Origin: CATQHD01 sp965243165
GTDB taxonomy: Bacteria > Actinomycetota > Acidimicrobiia > Spongiisociales > Spongiisociaceae
Reading direction: 5' to 3'
Assembly: GCA_965243165.1 (NCBI GenBank)
Contig: OZ251535.1
Location: 186,001-250,000 of the forward strand
Length of the DNA: 64,000 nt
Part shown: piece by piece, positions 18,776-27,035 of the stretch
Numbering within the stretch: the first letter of the stretch is position 1
Layout of the letters: every line of letters begins with the position of its first letter
Position numbers and translations under genes: made by a program
Notes under the pieces: generated by a model
The model's input: the letters and a program-made list of their open reading frames with translations, nothing else
Database searches by the model: none
Told to the model about the DNA's origin: nothing

Positions 18776-19125
18776 TGCCCCGCCCCAGGAAAGGCAAGCG
18801 GCTGGGGGGCAGCCCCTCCCATCAGAAGGCCATGCTGGCCAACCTCGCCCAGTCCTTGATCTGGGACGGGCAGATCACCACCACCCTCACCAAGGCCAAG
18901 GTGCTCCGGCCCTATGTCGAGAAGATCATCACCAAGGCCCGCCGCGGCACCCTCCACTCCCGCCGCTTGGTGTTGCGCGACCTCACCGATCTTGAGGTGG
19001 TGACCAAGCTCTTCGACGAGGTTGCGCCCCGCTACACCCGCCGCCCCGGCGGTTACACCCGCATCGTCAAGCTAGGACCCCGCCGCGGTGACAACGCCGA
19101 GATGGCGGTCATAGAGCTGGTCTGA
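18775..19125 (+). CDS. rplQ: 50S ribosomal protein L17
   Basis: The 116-residue product (MPRPRKGKRLGGSPSHQKAM) contains LIWDGQITTTLTKAKVLRPYVEK and ends in the GGYTRIVKLGPRRGDNAEMA block of L17. It shares one base with the rpoA stop and ends the alpha operon. The next gene is convergent, so transcription probably terminates within the 60 bases downstream, but I see no clear terminator. Confidence 0.97.
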   Translation: MPRPRKGKRLGGSPSHQKAMLANLAQSLIWDGQITTTLTKAKVLRPYVEKIITKARRGTLHSRRLVLRDLTDLEVVTKLFDEVAPRYTRRPGGYTRIVKLGPRRGDNAEMAVIELV

Positions 19126-19185
19126 TTCGTTGGCTGGCGCCGGGCCTGCCTCGGGGCGCCCGCCGGCCGCCTCGACATCCGCGGC

Positions 19186-19653
19186 TCACATGTTCTGCGC
19201 CGAGGGCAGTTGCTCGGCGGGGGGCGGCGGGTTCGTCATCGGAAATCCTTCCAGGGACGGCGGCGGGACTTGGGGGTCCACGCGAACTTCGAGCCTGGTC
19301 AACCTCTCCACGAGGGCGGCCATCCATGAGACGAGCTGGTTGAGCTGGCGTCCGTTGTCGTCGATTCGGCGTCCGTTGTCGTCGATTCGGCGTCCGTTGT
19401 CTTCGATCCGGCGGCTGAGTTCGTCGGCGCGGGCGGCTGCCCGGGCTTCGTTGTTGTCGATCCGGCGGCTGAGTTCGTCGGCGCGGGCGTCCGCCGAGGC
19501 GTTGGCCGAAGCAAACTCCGCCCGCATCTCGGTCCGCAGCGACGCCTGATCCTTGCGGTAGGCGCGGTGGGAGGCCGTCAGCCATCCCAGGACAGCGATG
19601 ATGAGGGAACCCGTGATCGAGATGAGGATGTTGGTGAGATTTGGGTCGTTCAT
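19186..19653 (-). CDS. Small membrane-anchored coiled-coil protein
   Basis: I do not recognise a family. The 155-residue product has one N-terminal membrane segment (residues about 7-27), then a charged heptad region in which DELSRRIDNN, DELSRRIEDN and RRIDDNG recur, then a Pro-rich tail. The heptads predict a coiled coil, probably oligomeric. No Shine-Dalgarno precedes the ATG; TATCTT preceded by TGA lies six bases upstream, so the message may be leaderless. It is divergent from the next gene and convergent with rplQ. Confidence 0.7.
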   Translation of the reverse strand: MNDPNLTNILISITGSLIIAVLGWLTASHRAYRKDQASLRTEMRAEFASANASADARADELSRRIDNNEARAAARADELSRRIEDNGRRIDDNGRRIDDNGRQLNQLVSWMAALVERLTRLEVRVDPQVPPPSLEGFPMTNPPPPAEQLPSAQNM

Positions 19654-19693
19654 GAATTCAAGATATCACATTTTCGCCTCGCCGCATAGGGGT

Positions 19694-19743
19694 CTCTTCG
19701 AGAACTTTTAGCGCTCTTCGAGCGGGCTGGTAGCCTCTTCGAG
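19694..19743. repeat. Three phased CTCTTCGAG repeats in a divergent intergenic region
   Basis: CTCTTCGAG occurs at 19694-19702, 19714-19722 and 19735-19743, so copies start 20 and 21 bases apart, about two helical turns. Each copy is nearly palindromic (CTC...GAG). They lie between the divergent starts at 19653 and 19761, a position suited to operator sites for one or both genes. Confidence 0.5.
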
Positions 19744-19760
19744 GCCTGTCCCCGCCGGAG

Positions 19761-20258
19761 GTGCCTTTGCTCCGTCAGATAGTTTGCGCCGGACGGCTGG
19801 ACAGATCCTTCTATTCGTCCTTGGTCTACGACCGCGCCGCGGGCGGCAACGCGGCGGCGGTGATCGCCTTGGCGGCGGCAATTCCCGCCTTCGCCGCCCG
19901 GCCCAACGTCTTTGCGGCGGTGTTGATCTTATGGAGCATCGTGCGGGCGGGCTTGGGGGCCTGGGTGCTGCGGGCGTTGGGGGTGCACCTTTTCAGGGGC
20001 TTCGGCGACATGTCCGCCGCCTTCCGGCTGGTCGGATTCGCCCACATCTGCCTCCTCCCGCTGGCGGCCAGGCCCTGGATAGAAGCGGACTGGCTGCGGC
20101 TCTTCCTGTTGATTCTCTCCATCCTCTGGTTCTTCCTGGCCCTTCGGGCCGCGGCCGAGGCCCTGTTCGGCATGGACCGCCTCCGCACCGCCGCGCTGGC
20201 CGCCGCCGGCCTGTTCGGCTGGTACGCCGGGACGGTGCTGCTCGGAATCCCCGTCTGA
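19761..20258 (+). CDS. Multi-pass membrane protein of unknown function
   Basis: The 165-residue product starts at GTG after CCGGAG and has about four or five hydrophobic segments with few charged residues between them. The pattern, including DRAAGGNAAAVIALAAAI near residue 25 and an internal GFGDMSAAFRLVGFAHI stretch, resembles Yip1-type small membrane proteins, but that is a weak likeness. It ends 17 bases before truA, so the two are probably co-transcribed. Confidence 0.7.
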   Translation: MPLLRQIVCAGRLDRSFYSSLVYDRAAGGNAAAVIALAAAIPAFAARPNVFAAVLILWSIVRAGLGAWVLRALGVHLFRGFGDMSAAFRLVGFAHICLLPLAARPWIEADWLRLFLLILSILWFFLALRAAAEALFGMDRLRTAALAAAGLFGWYAGTVLLGIPV

Positions 20259-20275
20259 GCAGGCGGCCGCGGATC

Positions 20276-21052
20276 GTGCCCACCTACCGCCTCGACCTGT
20301 CGTACGACGGATCCGGGTTCCGCGGTTACGCCAGACAGCGGGACGTCCGCACCGTGCAGGGGGAGCTGGAGGCGGCTCTGGCCCGGATCCTCGGCCAACC
20401 GATTGCCACCGCCGCGGCCGGGCGCACCGACGCCGGAGTCCATGCTCTCCAGCAAGTGGCGTCGTTCGACGCCGAGGCGGCGGTGGACTGCGAACGCCTG
20501 CCCCGGTCCTTGACCAGGCTGCTGGGTCCCGAGATCGCCGTCTACTCCTGCTGCCGGGCGCCCGACGGATTCTCTGCCCGGTTCGACGCGGTCAGACGCG
20601 CCTACCGATACCGGATACTCAACCGCCTCTGCCCCGACCCCCTGCGCCGCTTCACCGTCTGGCACGTGGCCCAGCCGCTGGACGCAGCGGCGATGAACGA
20701 GGCGGTCGGCCATTTCGTGGGGGAACACGACTTCGCCTCCTTCTGCCGGTCGCCCAAGGGGGGCGGCTCGACCGTCCGCACCGTCGAGTCGGCCCGCTGG
20801 CGCCCCCTGGCAGGCGGCCTGATTTGCCTGGATATCGAAGGAGCGGCCTTTTGTCATCAGATGGTCAGGTCGATCACCTCCTTCGCGGTCGAGGTGGGCA
20901 AAGGCAAGATCCCGCCGGAAGACGCAGAGCGGGTGCTCGAAGCCAAGGACCGCAACGCCGCCCGCGGCGCGGCGCCCCCCTATGGCTTGGTGCTGCGGCG
21001 GGTGGACTACGATATGGCATTCGGAACCGGCGCCGTTAGGATGGGATCGTGA
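20276..21052 (+). CDS. truA: tRNA pseudouridine(38-40) synthase
   Basis: The 258-residue enzyme isomerises uridines 38-40 in the anticodon arm. The catalytic Asp is in AGRTDAGVHALQQV; LDLSYDGSGFRGYARQ, RAYRYRIL and FCHQMVRSI are further family motifs. I start it at GTG 20276 (MPTYRLDLSYDG); upstream in-frame sequence belongs to the preceding gene. The end overlaps the rplM GTG by four bases, and truA-rplM-rpsI is a common arrangement. Confidence 0.96.
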   Translation: MPTYRLDLSYDGSGFRGYARQRDVRTVQGELEAALARILGQPIATAAAGRTDAGVHALQQVASFDAEAAVDCERLPRSLTRLLGPEIAVYSCCRAPDGFSARFDAVRRAYRYRILNRLCPDPLRRFTVWHVAQPLDAAAMNEAVGHFVGEHDFASFCRSPKGGGSTVRTVESARWRPLAGGLICLDIEGAAFCHQMVRSITSFAVEVGKGKIPPEDAERVLEAKDRNAARGAAPPYGLVLRRVDYDMAFGTGAVRMGS

Positions 21053-21507
21053 ACCGAATGAAGACCTACTCTCCGAAACCGGCCGATATAGAGCGGCGTT
21101 GGTATGCGGTGGACGCCGACGCTGTGCCGCTGGGCCGCCTAGCCTCGCGGATCGCCCAGATACTCTCCGGCAAGGGCAAGCCGACCTACGCCCCCCATGT
21201 CGACGGGGGGGATTTCGTGGTGGTGGTCAACGCCGGAAAAGCGGCGGTTTCCTCCAACAAGAGCCGGGACAAGATCTACTACCGCCATTCCGGGTATCCG
21301 GGCGGCCTGAAGGAAGAGTCCTTCGAGAGCCTGATCGAGCGCCGCCCGCAAGCGGTGATCGAGCGGGCGGTGCGGGGAATGCTTCCCAAGAACCGGCTGG
21401 GGCGGCGGATGATCCGGAGGCTGAAGGTCTACGCAGGGCCGGACCATCCGCACCAGGCTCAGAACCCCGAAGCCCTCGACTTCGGCCTCCGCAAGGTGAG
21501 TTCCTGA
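21049..21507 (+). CDS. rplM: 50S ribosomal protein L13
   Basis: The 152-residue product contains KTYSPKPADIERRWYAVDAD, PLGRLASRIAQILSGKGK and GMLPKNRLGRRMIRRLKVY, all L13 signatures. The GTG at 21049 overlaps the truA stop; an ATG three codons in (21058) is an alternative. L13 is one of the earliest 23S rRNA binders. Confidence 0.97.
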   Translation: MNRMKTYSPKPADIERRWYAVDADAVPLGRLASRIAQILSGKGKPTYAPHVDGGDFVVVVNAGKAAVSSNKSRDKIYYRHSGYPGGLKEESFESLIERRPQAVIERAVRGMLPKNRLGRRMIRRLKVYAGPDHPHQAQNPEALDFGLRKVSS

Positions 21508-21905
21508 TGGCCGCGCCCAAGCCCCTCGTCCAAGCCACCGGCCGCCGCAAGGAAGCGGTGGCGCAGGTCCGTTTCTACAACGGCACCGGGGTGATGACCC
21601 TCAACGGACGCCCCTTGGAGAACTACTTTCCAACCATGGCCCGGCGCATGCGGGTGCAGGAGCCTCTGCGGGTGGCCAACATGGAAGGCCGCTACGACAT
21701 CGCGGCCCGGCTGGCGGGCGGGGGGGCCAACGGACAGGCCGACGCCCTGCGCCTCGGCATAGCCCGCGGCCTGGTTGAACTGGACCCCGACCTGCGCAGG
21801 CCTCTGAAAAGGGCCGGGCTGCTCACCAGGGACGCCCGGGTGGTGGAGCGCAAGAAATACGGTCTCCGCAAAGCGAGGCGGGCGCCCCAGTACACGAAGC
21901 GTTAG
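21507..21905 (+). CDS. rpsI: 30S ribosomal protein S9
   Basis: The 132-residue product contains QATGRRKEAVAQVRFYNGTG, GGGANGQADALRLGIARGL and ends with the RKKYGLRKARRAPQYTKR tail that touches P-site tRNA. The ATG shares one base with the rplM stop. The run of translation genes ends here; 102 bases without a gene follow. Confidence 0.98.
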   Translation: MAAPKPLVQATGRRKEAVAQVRFYNGTGVMTLNGRPLENYFPTMARRMRVQEPLRVANMEGRYDIAARLAGGGANGQADALRLGIARGLVELDPDLRRPLKRAGLLTRDARVVERKKYGLRKARRAPQYTKR

Positions 21906-22007
21906 ATGGGCCGCTCCTCCCAGGCCTCCAAGGACGCCCCGCCTCCGAGCAGGAGAACAAACCTCCGCCGCTTCTCGGACGCCCGCATCTTGGAAACTTC
22001 CGGCTAG

Positions 22008-23345
22008 GTGCCCGGCCCCCCCCGGCGGCCCCGCCGGCTGTTCGGCACCGACGGCGTCCGGGGCGTTGCCAACCTCGATCTCGGCTTTCCTTTGGCGTTC
22101 GGCTTGGGCCGGGCGGCCGGAGAGCCGATCGGCGGAAGGGGGCCGGTGCTGGTGGGCCGCGACCCCCGCCGCTCGGGGGAGATGCTCTCCGCCGGGTTGC
22201 AGGCCGGCTTCCATTCCGTGGGGGTGGACACCGTCGATGCGGGGATGATTCCCGTGGGCGGCGTGTCCGCCCTGATTCCCGAGTTGGACGCCCGGCTGGG
22301 AGTGATGGTGTCGGCCTCCCACAACCCCGCCCCCGACAACGGTTTCAAGTTCTTCGACAGCCGGGGGGCCAAGCTGGACGACGACGCCGAAGCCGCGATC
22401 GAAGCCAGGCTGGAGCGGGGGGCGCCCTGGGCGGCGCCGGCCGGAGCGGGGATCGGCGTGCGCCGCCCTCTGCCCGACGCGGTCGACCGCTATCTGGCCG
22501 GGATCATCCGCCAGACCCGGCCGGGCGCGTTTTCGGGGCTGCGCCTGGCTCTCGACTGCGCCAACGGAGCGGCTTCGGGCGCCGCACTCCGCCTGTTCGA
22601 GGAGCTGGGCGCCGACGTGGAGGAACACTTCGGAGCGCCGGACGGCATGAACATCAACGAAGGGTGCGGCGCAACCCAACCCGAGAGCCTGGCGGCGCTG
22701 GCCGACGGGCGGATCGGCCTGTGCTTCGACGGCGACGCCGACCGCCTCATCGCGGTGGACGAGGACGGCCGGCCGGCCAACGGCGACGTGATCCTGGCCG
22801 TGATCGCCCGTCATCTGCACCGCCGGGGGGAGCTCGACCGGGTGGCGGCCACCGTAATGTCCAACCTGGGGTTCAGGCGGGCCATGCAGCAGGCGGGGAT
22901 CGAGCTGATCGAGACCCGGGTGGGCGACCGCTACGTGCTGGAGGCCATGCTGGAGTGCGGAGCCTTCCTGGGCGGAGAACAGTCCGGCCATGTGATCTCG
23001 CTCGACCGCGCCCCCACCGGAGACGGACTCCGCACCGCCGTCCGGCTCTTGGAGGTGGCGGCCGCGTCCGGCCTCCCGCTCCGCGACCTGCGCCGCCGCG
23101 CCATCGTCGAGTTCCCCCAAGTCTTGGAGAACGTACCGGTCCGCTCCAAGGATCTGGAGGGCGCCGTCCGCACATGGGAAGCCGTCCGGACAGTCGAAGC
23201 GGAGCTGGGCGAAGACGGAAGGGTCCTGGTCCGGGCTTCCGGCACCGAGCCGGTGGTCCGCGTGATGGTGGAAGCCCCCGCCATCGAAGCCGCCCGCACC
23301 GCGGCCCGCAGCCTGGCCGCCGCCGTTGCCGCCGACCTCAGCTGA
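22008..23345 (+). CDS. glmM: Phosphoglucosamine mutase
   Basis: The 445-residue enzyme converts glucosamine-6-phosphate to glucosamine-1-phosphate for peptidoglycan. The phosphoserine loop SASHNPAPDNGFKFF (near residue 102), the magnesium loop GDADR, and the phosphate-binding RASGTEPVVRVM near the C-terminus are intact. The N-terminal FGTDGVRG is also typical. It starts at GTG. glmS, the preceding enzyme of the pathway, lies 1 kb downstream beyond an inserted module. Confidence 0.97.
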   Translation: MPGPPRRPRRLFGTDGVRGVANLDLGFPLAFGLGRAAGEPIGGRGPVLVGRDPRRSGEMLSAGLQAGFHSVGVDTVDAGMIPVGGVSALIPELDARLGVMVSASHNPAPDNGFKFFDSRGAKLDDDAEAAIEARLERGAPWAAPAGAGIGVRRPLPDAVDRYLAGIIRQTRPGAFSGLRLALDCANGAASGAALRLFEELGADVEEHFGAPDGMNINEGCGATQPESLAALADGRIGLCFDGDADRLIAVDEDGRPANGDVILAVIARHLHRRGELDRVAATVMSNLGFRRAMQQAGIELIETRVGDRYVLEAMLECGAFLGGEQSGHVISLDRAPTGDGLRTAVRLLEVAAASGLPLRDLRRRAIVEFPQVLENVPVRSKDLEGAVRTWEAVRTVEAELGEDGRVLVRASGTEPVVRVMVEAPAIEAARTAARSLAAAVAADLS

Positions 23346-23452
23346 GAATCCGGCAGACCAAACCGAGTCCGCGCCCAGAAGTCCAGCCCCGCGAGTGCGC
23401 CGGCCGGTGTATGCTGGATGCGGTATCCGCAGAGGACGGCCGGGGGTGTGCG

Positions 23453-23707
23453 ATGGCGACTCAAGAACAGGTTCGGGATCATGTGGACCGCAACTATGCA
23501 GCTTTCAAGGAGCTTCTTCCTGATCTCCTCAGGGACAGCGCCGGCAAGTGGGCTTTGATGCGTAATGAAAAGCTGGAGGCGATATTCGACACGGCGCTGG
23601 ACGCCTACACTGCGGGTACCCTGCTCTGTATCGACAGGCTCTTTTCAATCCAGGAAATACGGTCTCACCCGGTGGATCTGGGATGGTATTCATATGCCCT
23701 GCCTTAG
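23453..23707 (+). CDS. Small protein paired with aspartyl protease (DUF5678-like)
   Basis: The 84-residue product contains LLPDLLRDSAGKWALMRNEK, AIFDTALDAYTAGTLLC and FSIQEIRSHPVDLGWYSY. The pattern (GKW-ALM-N, FDT-A, F-IQEI) resembles the small DUF5678 family from memory; I could not verify this. It overlaps the downstream protease gene by 14 bases, so the two are likely translated together. Base composition falls sharply from here to 24110 relative to flanking genes, which suggests transfer. Function unknown. Confidence 0.7.
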   Translation: MATQEQVRDHVDRNYAAFKELLPDLLRDSAGKWALMRNEKLEAIFDTALDAYTAGTLLCIDRLFSIQEIRSHPVDLGWYSYALP

Positions 23708-24110
23708 CGGAGAGTACGACCCTGCAGTAGGGGTGCTTCTTGAAGTAAGGGTTCTGCCAGGTGGTAGTACAGACCCACGTATACAGCCTGATATTACTCA
23801 GGCTCCTATGGTAAGGGCGCTGATGGATACAGGTGCTGATCATACTTGCATCTCACCTATGTTTGCCCGGTCTCTTGGTTTGCAACAAGTAGGCAAGATT
23901 CCGGTAACCGGGGCAACTGGGACAGCCGAGATGAATCAATATCTAATAGACGTAATACTTCAGTTTAGCCCGAATATTGTTGTTCCTAACCATTTAGTAG
24001 CAGAGCTGAATTCAGATCACCCGAACTATAAGTTGCTGATTGGAAGAGACATAATATGCAAGGGCATATTCGTTATGGAGTTCAGTGGCCGCTTCTCCTT
24101 TTCAATATAG
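23694..24110 (+). CDS. Retropepsin-like aspartyl protease
   Basis: The 138-residue product carries ALMDTGADHTCISPMFA, the DTGA catalytic motif of single-domain retroviral-type aspartyl proteases, and LLIGRDIICKG, matching the second conserved LLIGRD block. Such proteases work as homodimers. There is no signal peptide, so it is probably cytoplasmic. The ATG at 23694 lies within the end of the preceding small gene. It is much more AT-rich than its neighbours and separates glmM from glmS. Confidence 0.8.
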   Translation: MPCLSGEYDPAVGVLLEVRVLPGGSTDPRIQPDITQAPMVRALMDTGADHTCISPMFARSLGLQQVGKIPVTGATGTAEMNQYLIDVILQFSPNIVVPNHLVAELNSDHPNYKLLIGRDIICKGIFVMEFSGRFSFSI

Positions 24111-24220
24111 GCGCTCCTCGGTCCGCAGACTACGCCGTGCCGAGTGGAACTGGGTGGTTCACATATCTGTCTTGATGGGCAGTCGTTCATGTAAGGCTCG
24201 GCGACCGCATACCCCCGCGC

Positions 24221-24234
24221 CGAGGCGCGCCTCG
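24221..24234. repeat. 14-bp perfect palindrome upstream of glmS
   Basis: CGAGGCGCGCCTCG is fully self-complementary and lies 108 bases before the glmS start, within the 231 bases between the protease gene and glmS. It may be an operator or simply a GC-rich coincidence. I found no match to the glmS ribozyme core in this leader. Confidence 0.3.
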
Positions 24235-24341
24235 ACCTCGAGCGTCACATCTAGCCGAGGGCCGATGCGCCCAGCCGCTCGAGGCGGTTCCGTTTCTAGT
24301 AATGTGGGGCCGGGCCGCAGCAACGGGGTTGGGAGGCGAGC

Positions 24342-26162
24342 ATGTGCGGAATCGTAGGCTATGTGGGGCCGCGGTCGGCGCAGGATGTCTTGGTGCACGG
24401 GCTGCGGAGGCTGGAGTACCGGGGCTATGACTCGGCCGGTTTGGCCGTGGCGCACAACGGGTCGGTGGCCGTATCGAAGGCCGAAGGCAAGCTGGACCGC
24501 CTGCTGGCCCGCCTGGAGCAGTCCCCGCTCCCAGGGCGGTCGGGCATCGGCCATACCCGCTGGGCCACCCACGGCGCCCCGTCCGACCGCAACGCCCACC
24601 CCCACAGCGACGACTCCGGCGATTTCGTGGTGGTGCACAACGGAATCGTCGAGAACTACCGGCTCCTGCGCGGCGATCTCCAAAGCAAAGGCGTCGAGTT
24701 CCGCTCCGAGACCGACACCGAGGTGCTGGCCCATCTGCTGGCCCTCGAATACGACGGCGACCTGAAGGAGGCTGTCCGCCGGACGGTGCGCCGGGCCGCC
24801 GGCGCCTACGCCTTGGCGGCGATGACCTCCCGCGAACCGGGCCGAATCGTGGCCGCCCGCATGATCAGCCCCTTGGTGGTGGGGTTGGGGGAGGGGGAGA
24901 CCTTCCTGGCCTCCGACATGCCGGCGGTGCTGGACTACACCCGCCGCTTCTTGATCGTCGAGGACGGCGAGATCGCCGAAGTAACCAGGGACGGGGCCCG
25001 GATCGAGACCCTTGACGGCCGCCCCGTCGAGCGCTCTTCCTTCACCGCCGAATGGGACGCCGCCTCGGTCAGGAAGGCCGGTTACGACCACTTCATGCTC
25101 AAGGAGATACACGAGCAGCCCGAGGTCATCGCCCGCATCCTCGGCGCCCGCATCCAGGAAGGCGAGGCGCCGGCCGGCCTGTCCTGGGCGGCGGGCGATC
25201 CGGCCGATGTCCAGAAGATATGGATCACCGCCTGCGGCACCGCCTACCACGCCGGCCTGGTGGGGCGGGTGATGTTCGAGCGCTTGGCCGCCGCCCCGGC
25301 CGAGGCGGCCTACGCCCATGAATTCCGCTACGCCGACCCCCTGATCGACGACCGCTCCCTGACCCTGGCGGTGAGCCAGTCGGGCGAAACCGCCGACACC
25401 CTGGCCGCCGCCCGTCTCGCCCGCCGCCGCGGTTCCCGCCTGCTGGCCCTCACCAACGTGGTGGGTTCCAGTCTGGCCCGGGAAGCCGACGAGGTTCTCT
25501 ACACATGGGCGGGGCCGGAGATTTCCGTCGCCTCCACCAAGGCCTACCTCGCCATGCTGGTGGGGGAATGCCTGCTGGCCCTCCGGCTGGGGCGGTCGAG
25601 GGGCGTCATCGGCCCCGGCCGGGAGCGGGCGCTGGTGGAAGAGCTCCGCACCCTCCCCGACAAGGCCGCCTCCGTCCTCGCCGACCAGGAGCCCCTGCGC
25701 CGCTTGGCCGAGGAGCTGGCGGAGGCGTCCAGCGTCTATTACATAGGCCGCGGCCTCGACTACGCAACCGCCATGGAGGGCGCCCTCAAGCTGAAGGAGA
25801 TCTCCTATATCCACGCCGAAGCCATGCCCGCCGGGGAACTGAAGCACGGCACGCTGGCCCTGGTAACCGAAGGCACCCCGGTGGTGGCGGCGGCCACCCA
25901 GCAGGACGTGCACGGCAAGATGCTCCTGGGCCTCCAGGAGGTGAAGGCCCGGGGCGCCTTGGCGGTCGCGGTGGCCTACGAGGACGACGACGAGATCGGC
26001 CTGGCGGCGGACCGCGTCCTGCGGGTGCCCCGCACCGACGATCTGCTCTCCCCGATCCTGGCCGCCCTTCCCCTCCAGCTGCTCGCCTACCACACCGCCT
26101 GTTTGCTGGGCCGCGACGTCGACCAACCGCGCAACCTGGCCAAGAGCGTCACCGTCGAGTAG
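24342..26162 (+). CDS. glmS: Glutamine-fructose-6-phosphate aminotransferase (isomerizing)
   Basis: The 606-residue enzyme makes glucosamine-6-phosphate, the entry to amino-sugar and peptidoglycan synthesis. The N-terminal nucleophile is Cys2 of MCGIVGYVG; RHTRWATHG-like GHTRWATHGAPS and the C-terminal SIS domains (SQSGETADTLAAAR; CGTAYHAG) are present. The end LAKSVTVE is universal. GGGAGGCGAGC precedes the ATG. With glmM it gives two consecutive steps to UDP-GlcNAc. Confidence 0.98.
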   Translation: MCGIVGYVGPRSAQDVLVHGLRRLEYRGYDSAGLAVAHNGSVAVSKAEGKLDRLLARLEQSPLPGRSGIGHTRWATHGAPSDRNAHPHSDDSGDFVVVHNGIVENYRLLRGDLQSKGVEFRSETDTEVLAHLLALEYDGDLKEAVRRTVRRAAGAYALAAMTSREPGRIVAARMISPLVVGLGEGETFLASDMPAVLDYTRRFLIVEDGEIAEVTRDGARIETLDGRPVERSSFTAEWDAASVRKAGYDHFMLKEIHEQPEVIARILGARIQEGEAPAGLSWAAGDPADVQKIWITACGTAYHAGLVGRVMFERLAAAPAEAAYAHEFRYADPLIDDRSLTLAVSQSGETADTLAAARLARRRGSRLLALTNVVGSSLAREADEVLYTWAGPEISVASTKAYLAMLVGECLLALRLGRSRGVIGPGRERALVEELRTLPDKAASVLADQEPLRRLAEELAEASSVYYIGRGLDYATAMEGALKLKEISYIHAEAMPAGELKHGTLALVTEGTPVVAAATQQDVHGKMLLGLQEVKARGALAVAVAYEDDDEIGLAADRVLRVPRTDDLLSPILAALPLQLLAYHTACLLGRDVDQPRNLAKSVTVE

Positions 26163-26180
26163 ACGGCGGGCGGCGGATAC

Positions 26181-27035
26181 ATGCGCATCGTCGGGCTGGG
26201 GGTGGACCTGGCCGACATCTCCCGGGTCGAGCGGTTGCTGGCCCGCTATCCCCGTTTCGCCCGGCGTTGTTTCACCCGCCGCGAACAGGAGTACGCCGAG
26301 CGCTTCGCCCGCCCCGCCCGCCGCTACGCCGCCCGCTTCGCCGGCAAGGAGGCGGTGATGAAGTCGCTGGGTGTGGGGTGGCGGCGGCTGCGGTGGACCG
26401 ACATAGAGATAACCGGCGGGGGCAAACCCGCCGTCGTTCTGACCGGAACGGCCGCTGCTCGCGCCGCCGCCTTGGGCGTTACCCAGATCGAAGCCGCCAT
26501 AACCCACACCGACGCCGCCGCCTTGGTGTTCGCGGTGGCCCTGGGCGAACACCCGCAACCCGATAATTCACGAGAGCGGCTGGACGCCGAAACTTGTCAC
26601 ACCCCCCTGGTACCTTGGGGCGGTACAGAAACCGCAGCCGGTCCGGATGCTGCGGTCATACAGAGGCCGCTCCTCCCAGAGCCGAGGGTTCCAAGGGCGG
26701 AGCGGCCGACCTGGCTGTGCCGAGGCGGATCGGGCGCAGAGGGCCGCAACACGTCCTCTGTGTCCGAAGACGGTGGTTCGGAGGCGGCGGGGGCGGGGTT
26801 CCCGGCGAAGCCGGGGCGGGGGGCGGAGAACGCGAAAACTCGAGGGATGGTCTTGAGGGGGCGTTCTTCGGGAGACGGGGATGCCTTCCGGCGTCCGAAG
26901 GGTGCTGATGTTTGGGCCGCTGGGTGTTCCTCTCGTTCGGATCCGGCCTCAGGGGGCGAAGTCGAAGACGATGTTGTCGAGGCTGGCTTCGACGTCGCGG
27001 GAGTCGTTGTGGAGGATGATGGTCAGCTTCTGTGA
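26181..27035 (+). CDS. acpS: Holo-[acyl-carrier-protein] synthase with unsupported C-terminal run-on
   Basis: Residues 1-125 are a complete AcpS, which transfers phosphopantetheine to acyl carrier protein: GLGVDLADISRVERL, FTRREQEYAERF, RFAGKEAVMKSLG and ITHTDAAALVFAVAL. The family stops about here. In this frame no stop occurs until 27035, adding 160 low-complexity residues that overlap the 3' end of the convergent binding-protein gene by 87 bases. A TAA in the +2 frame at 26564-26566 suggests the true stop was lost by a small indel or sequencing error. Domain call firm; 3' end doubtful. Confidence 0.75.
   Translation: MRIVGLGVDLADISRVERLLARYPRFARRCFTRREQEYAERFARPARRYAARFAGKEAVMKSLGVGWRRLRWTDIEITGGGKPAVVLTGTAAARAAALGVTQIEAAITHTDAAALVFAVALGEHPQPDNSRERLDAETCHTPLVPWGGTETAAGPDAAVIQRPLLPEPRVPRAERPTWLCRGGSGAEGRNTSSVSEDGGSEAAGAGFPAKPGRGAENAKTRGMVLRGRSSGDGDAFRRPKGADVWAAGCSSRSDPASGGEVEDDVVEAGFDVAGVVVEDDGQLL

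Noticed and set aside
24111..24341. Possible glmS ribozyme upstream of glmS
   Set aside because: I did not find the conserved core sequence or pseudoknot; only a 14-bp palindrome and GC-rich DNA are evident.
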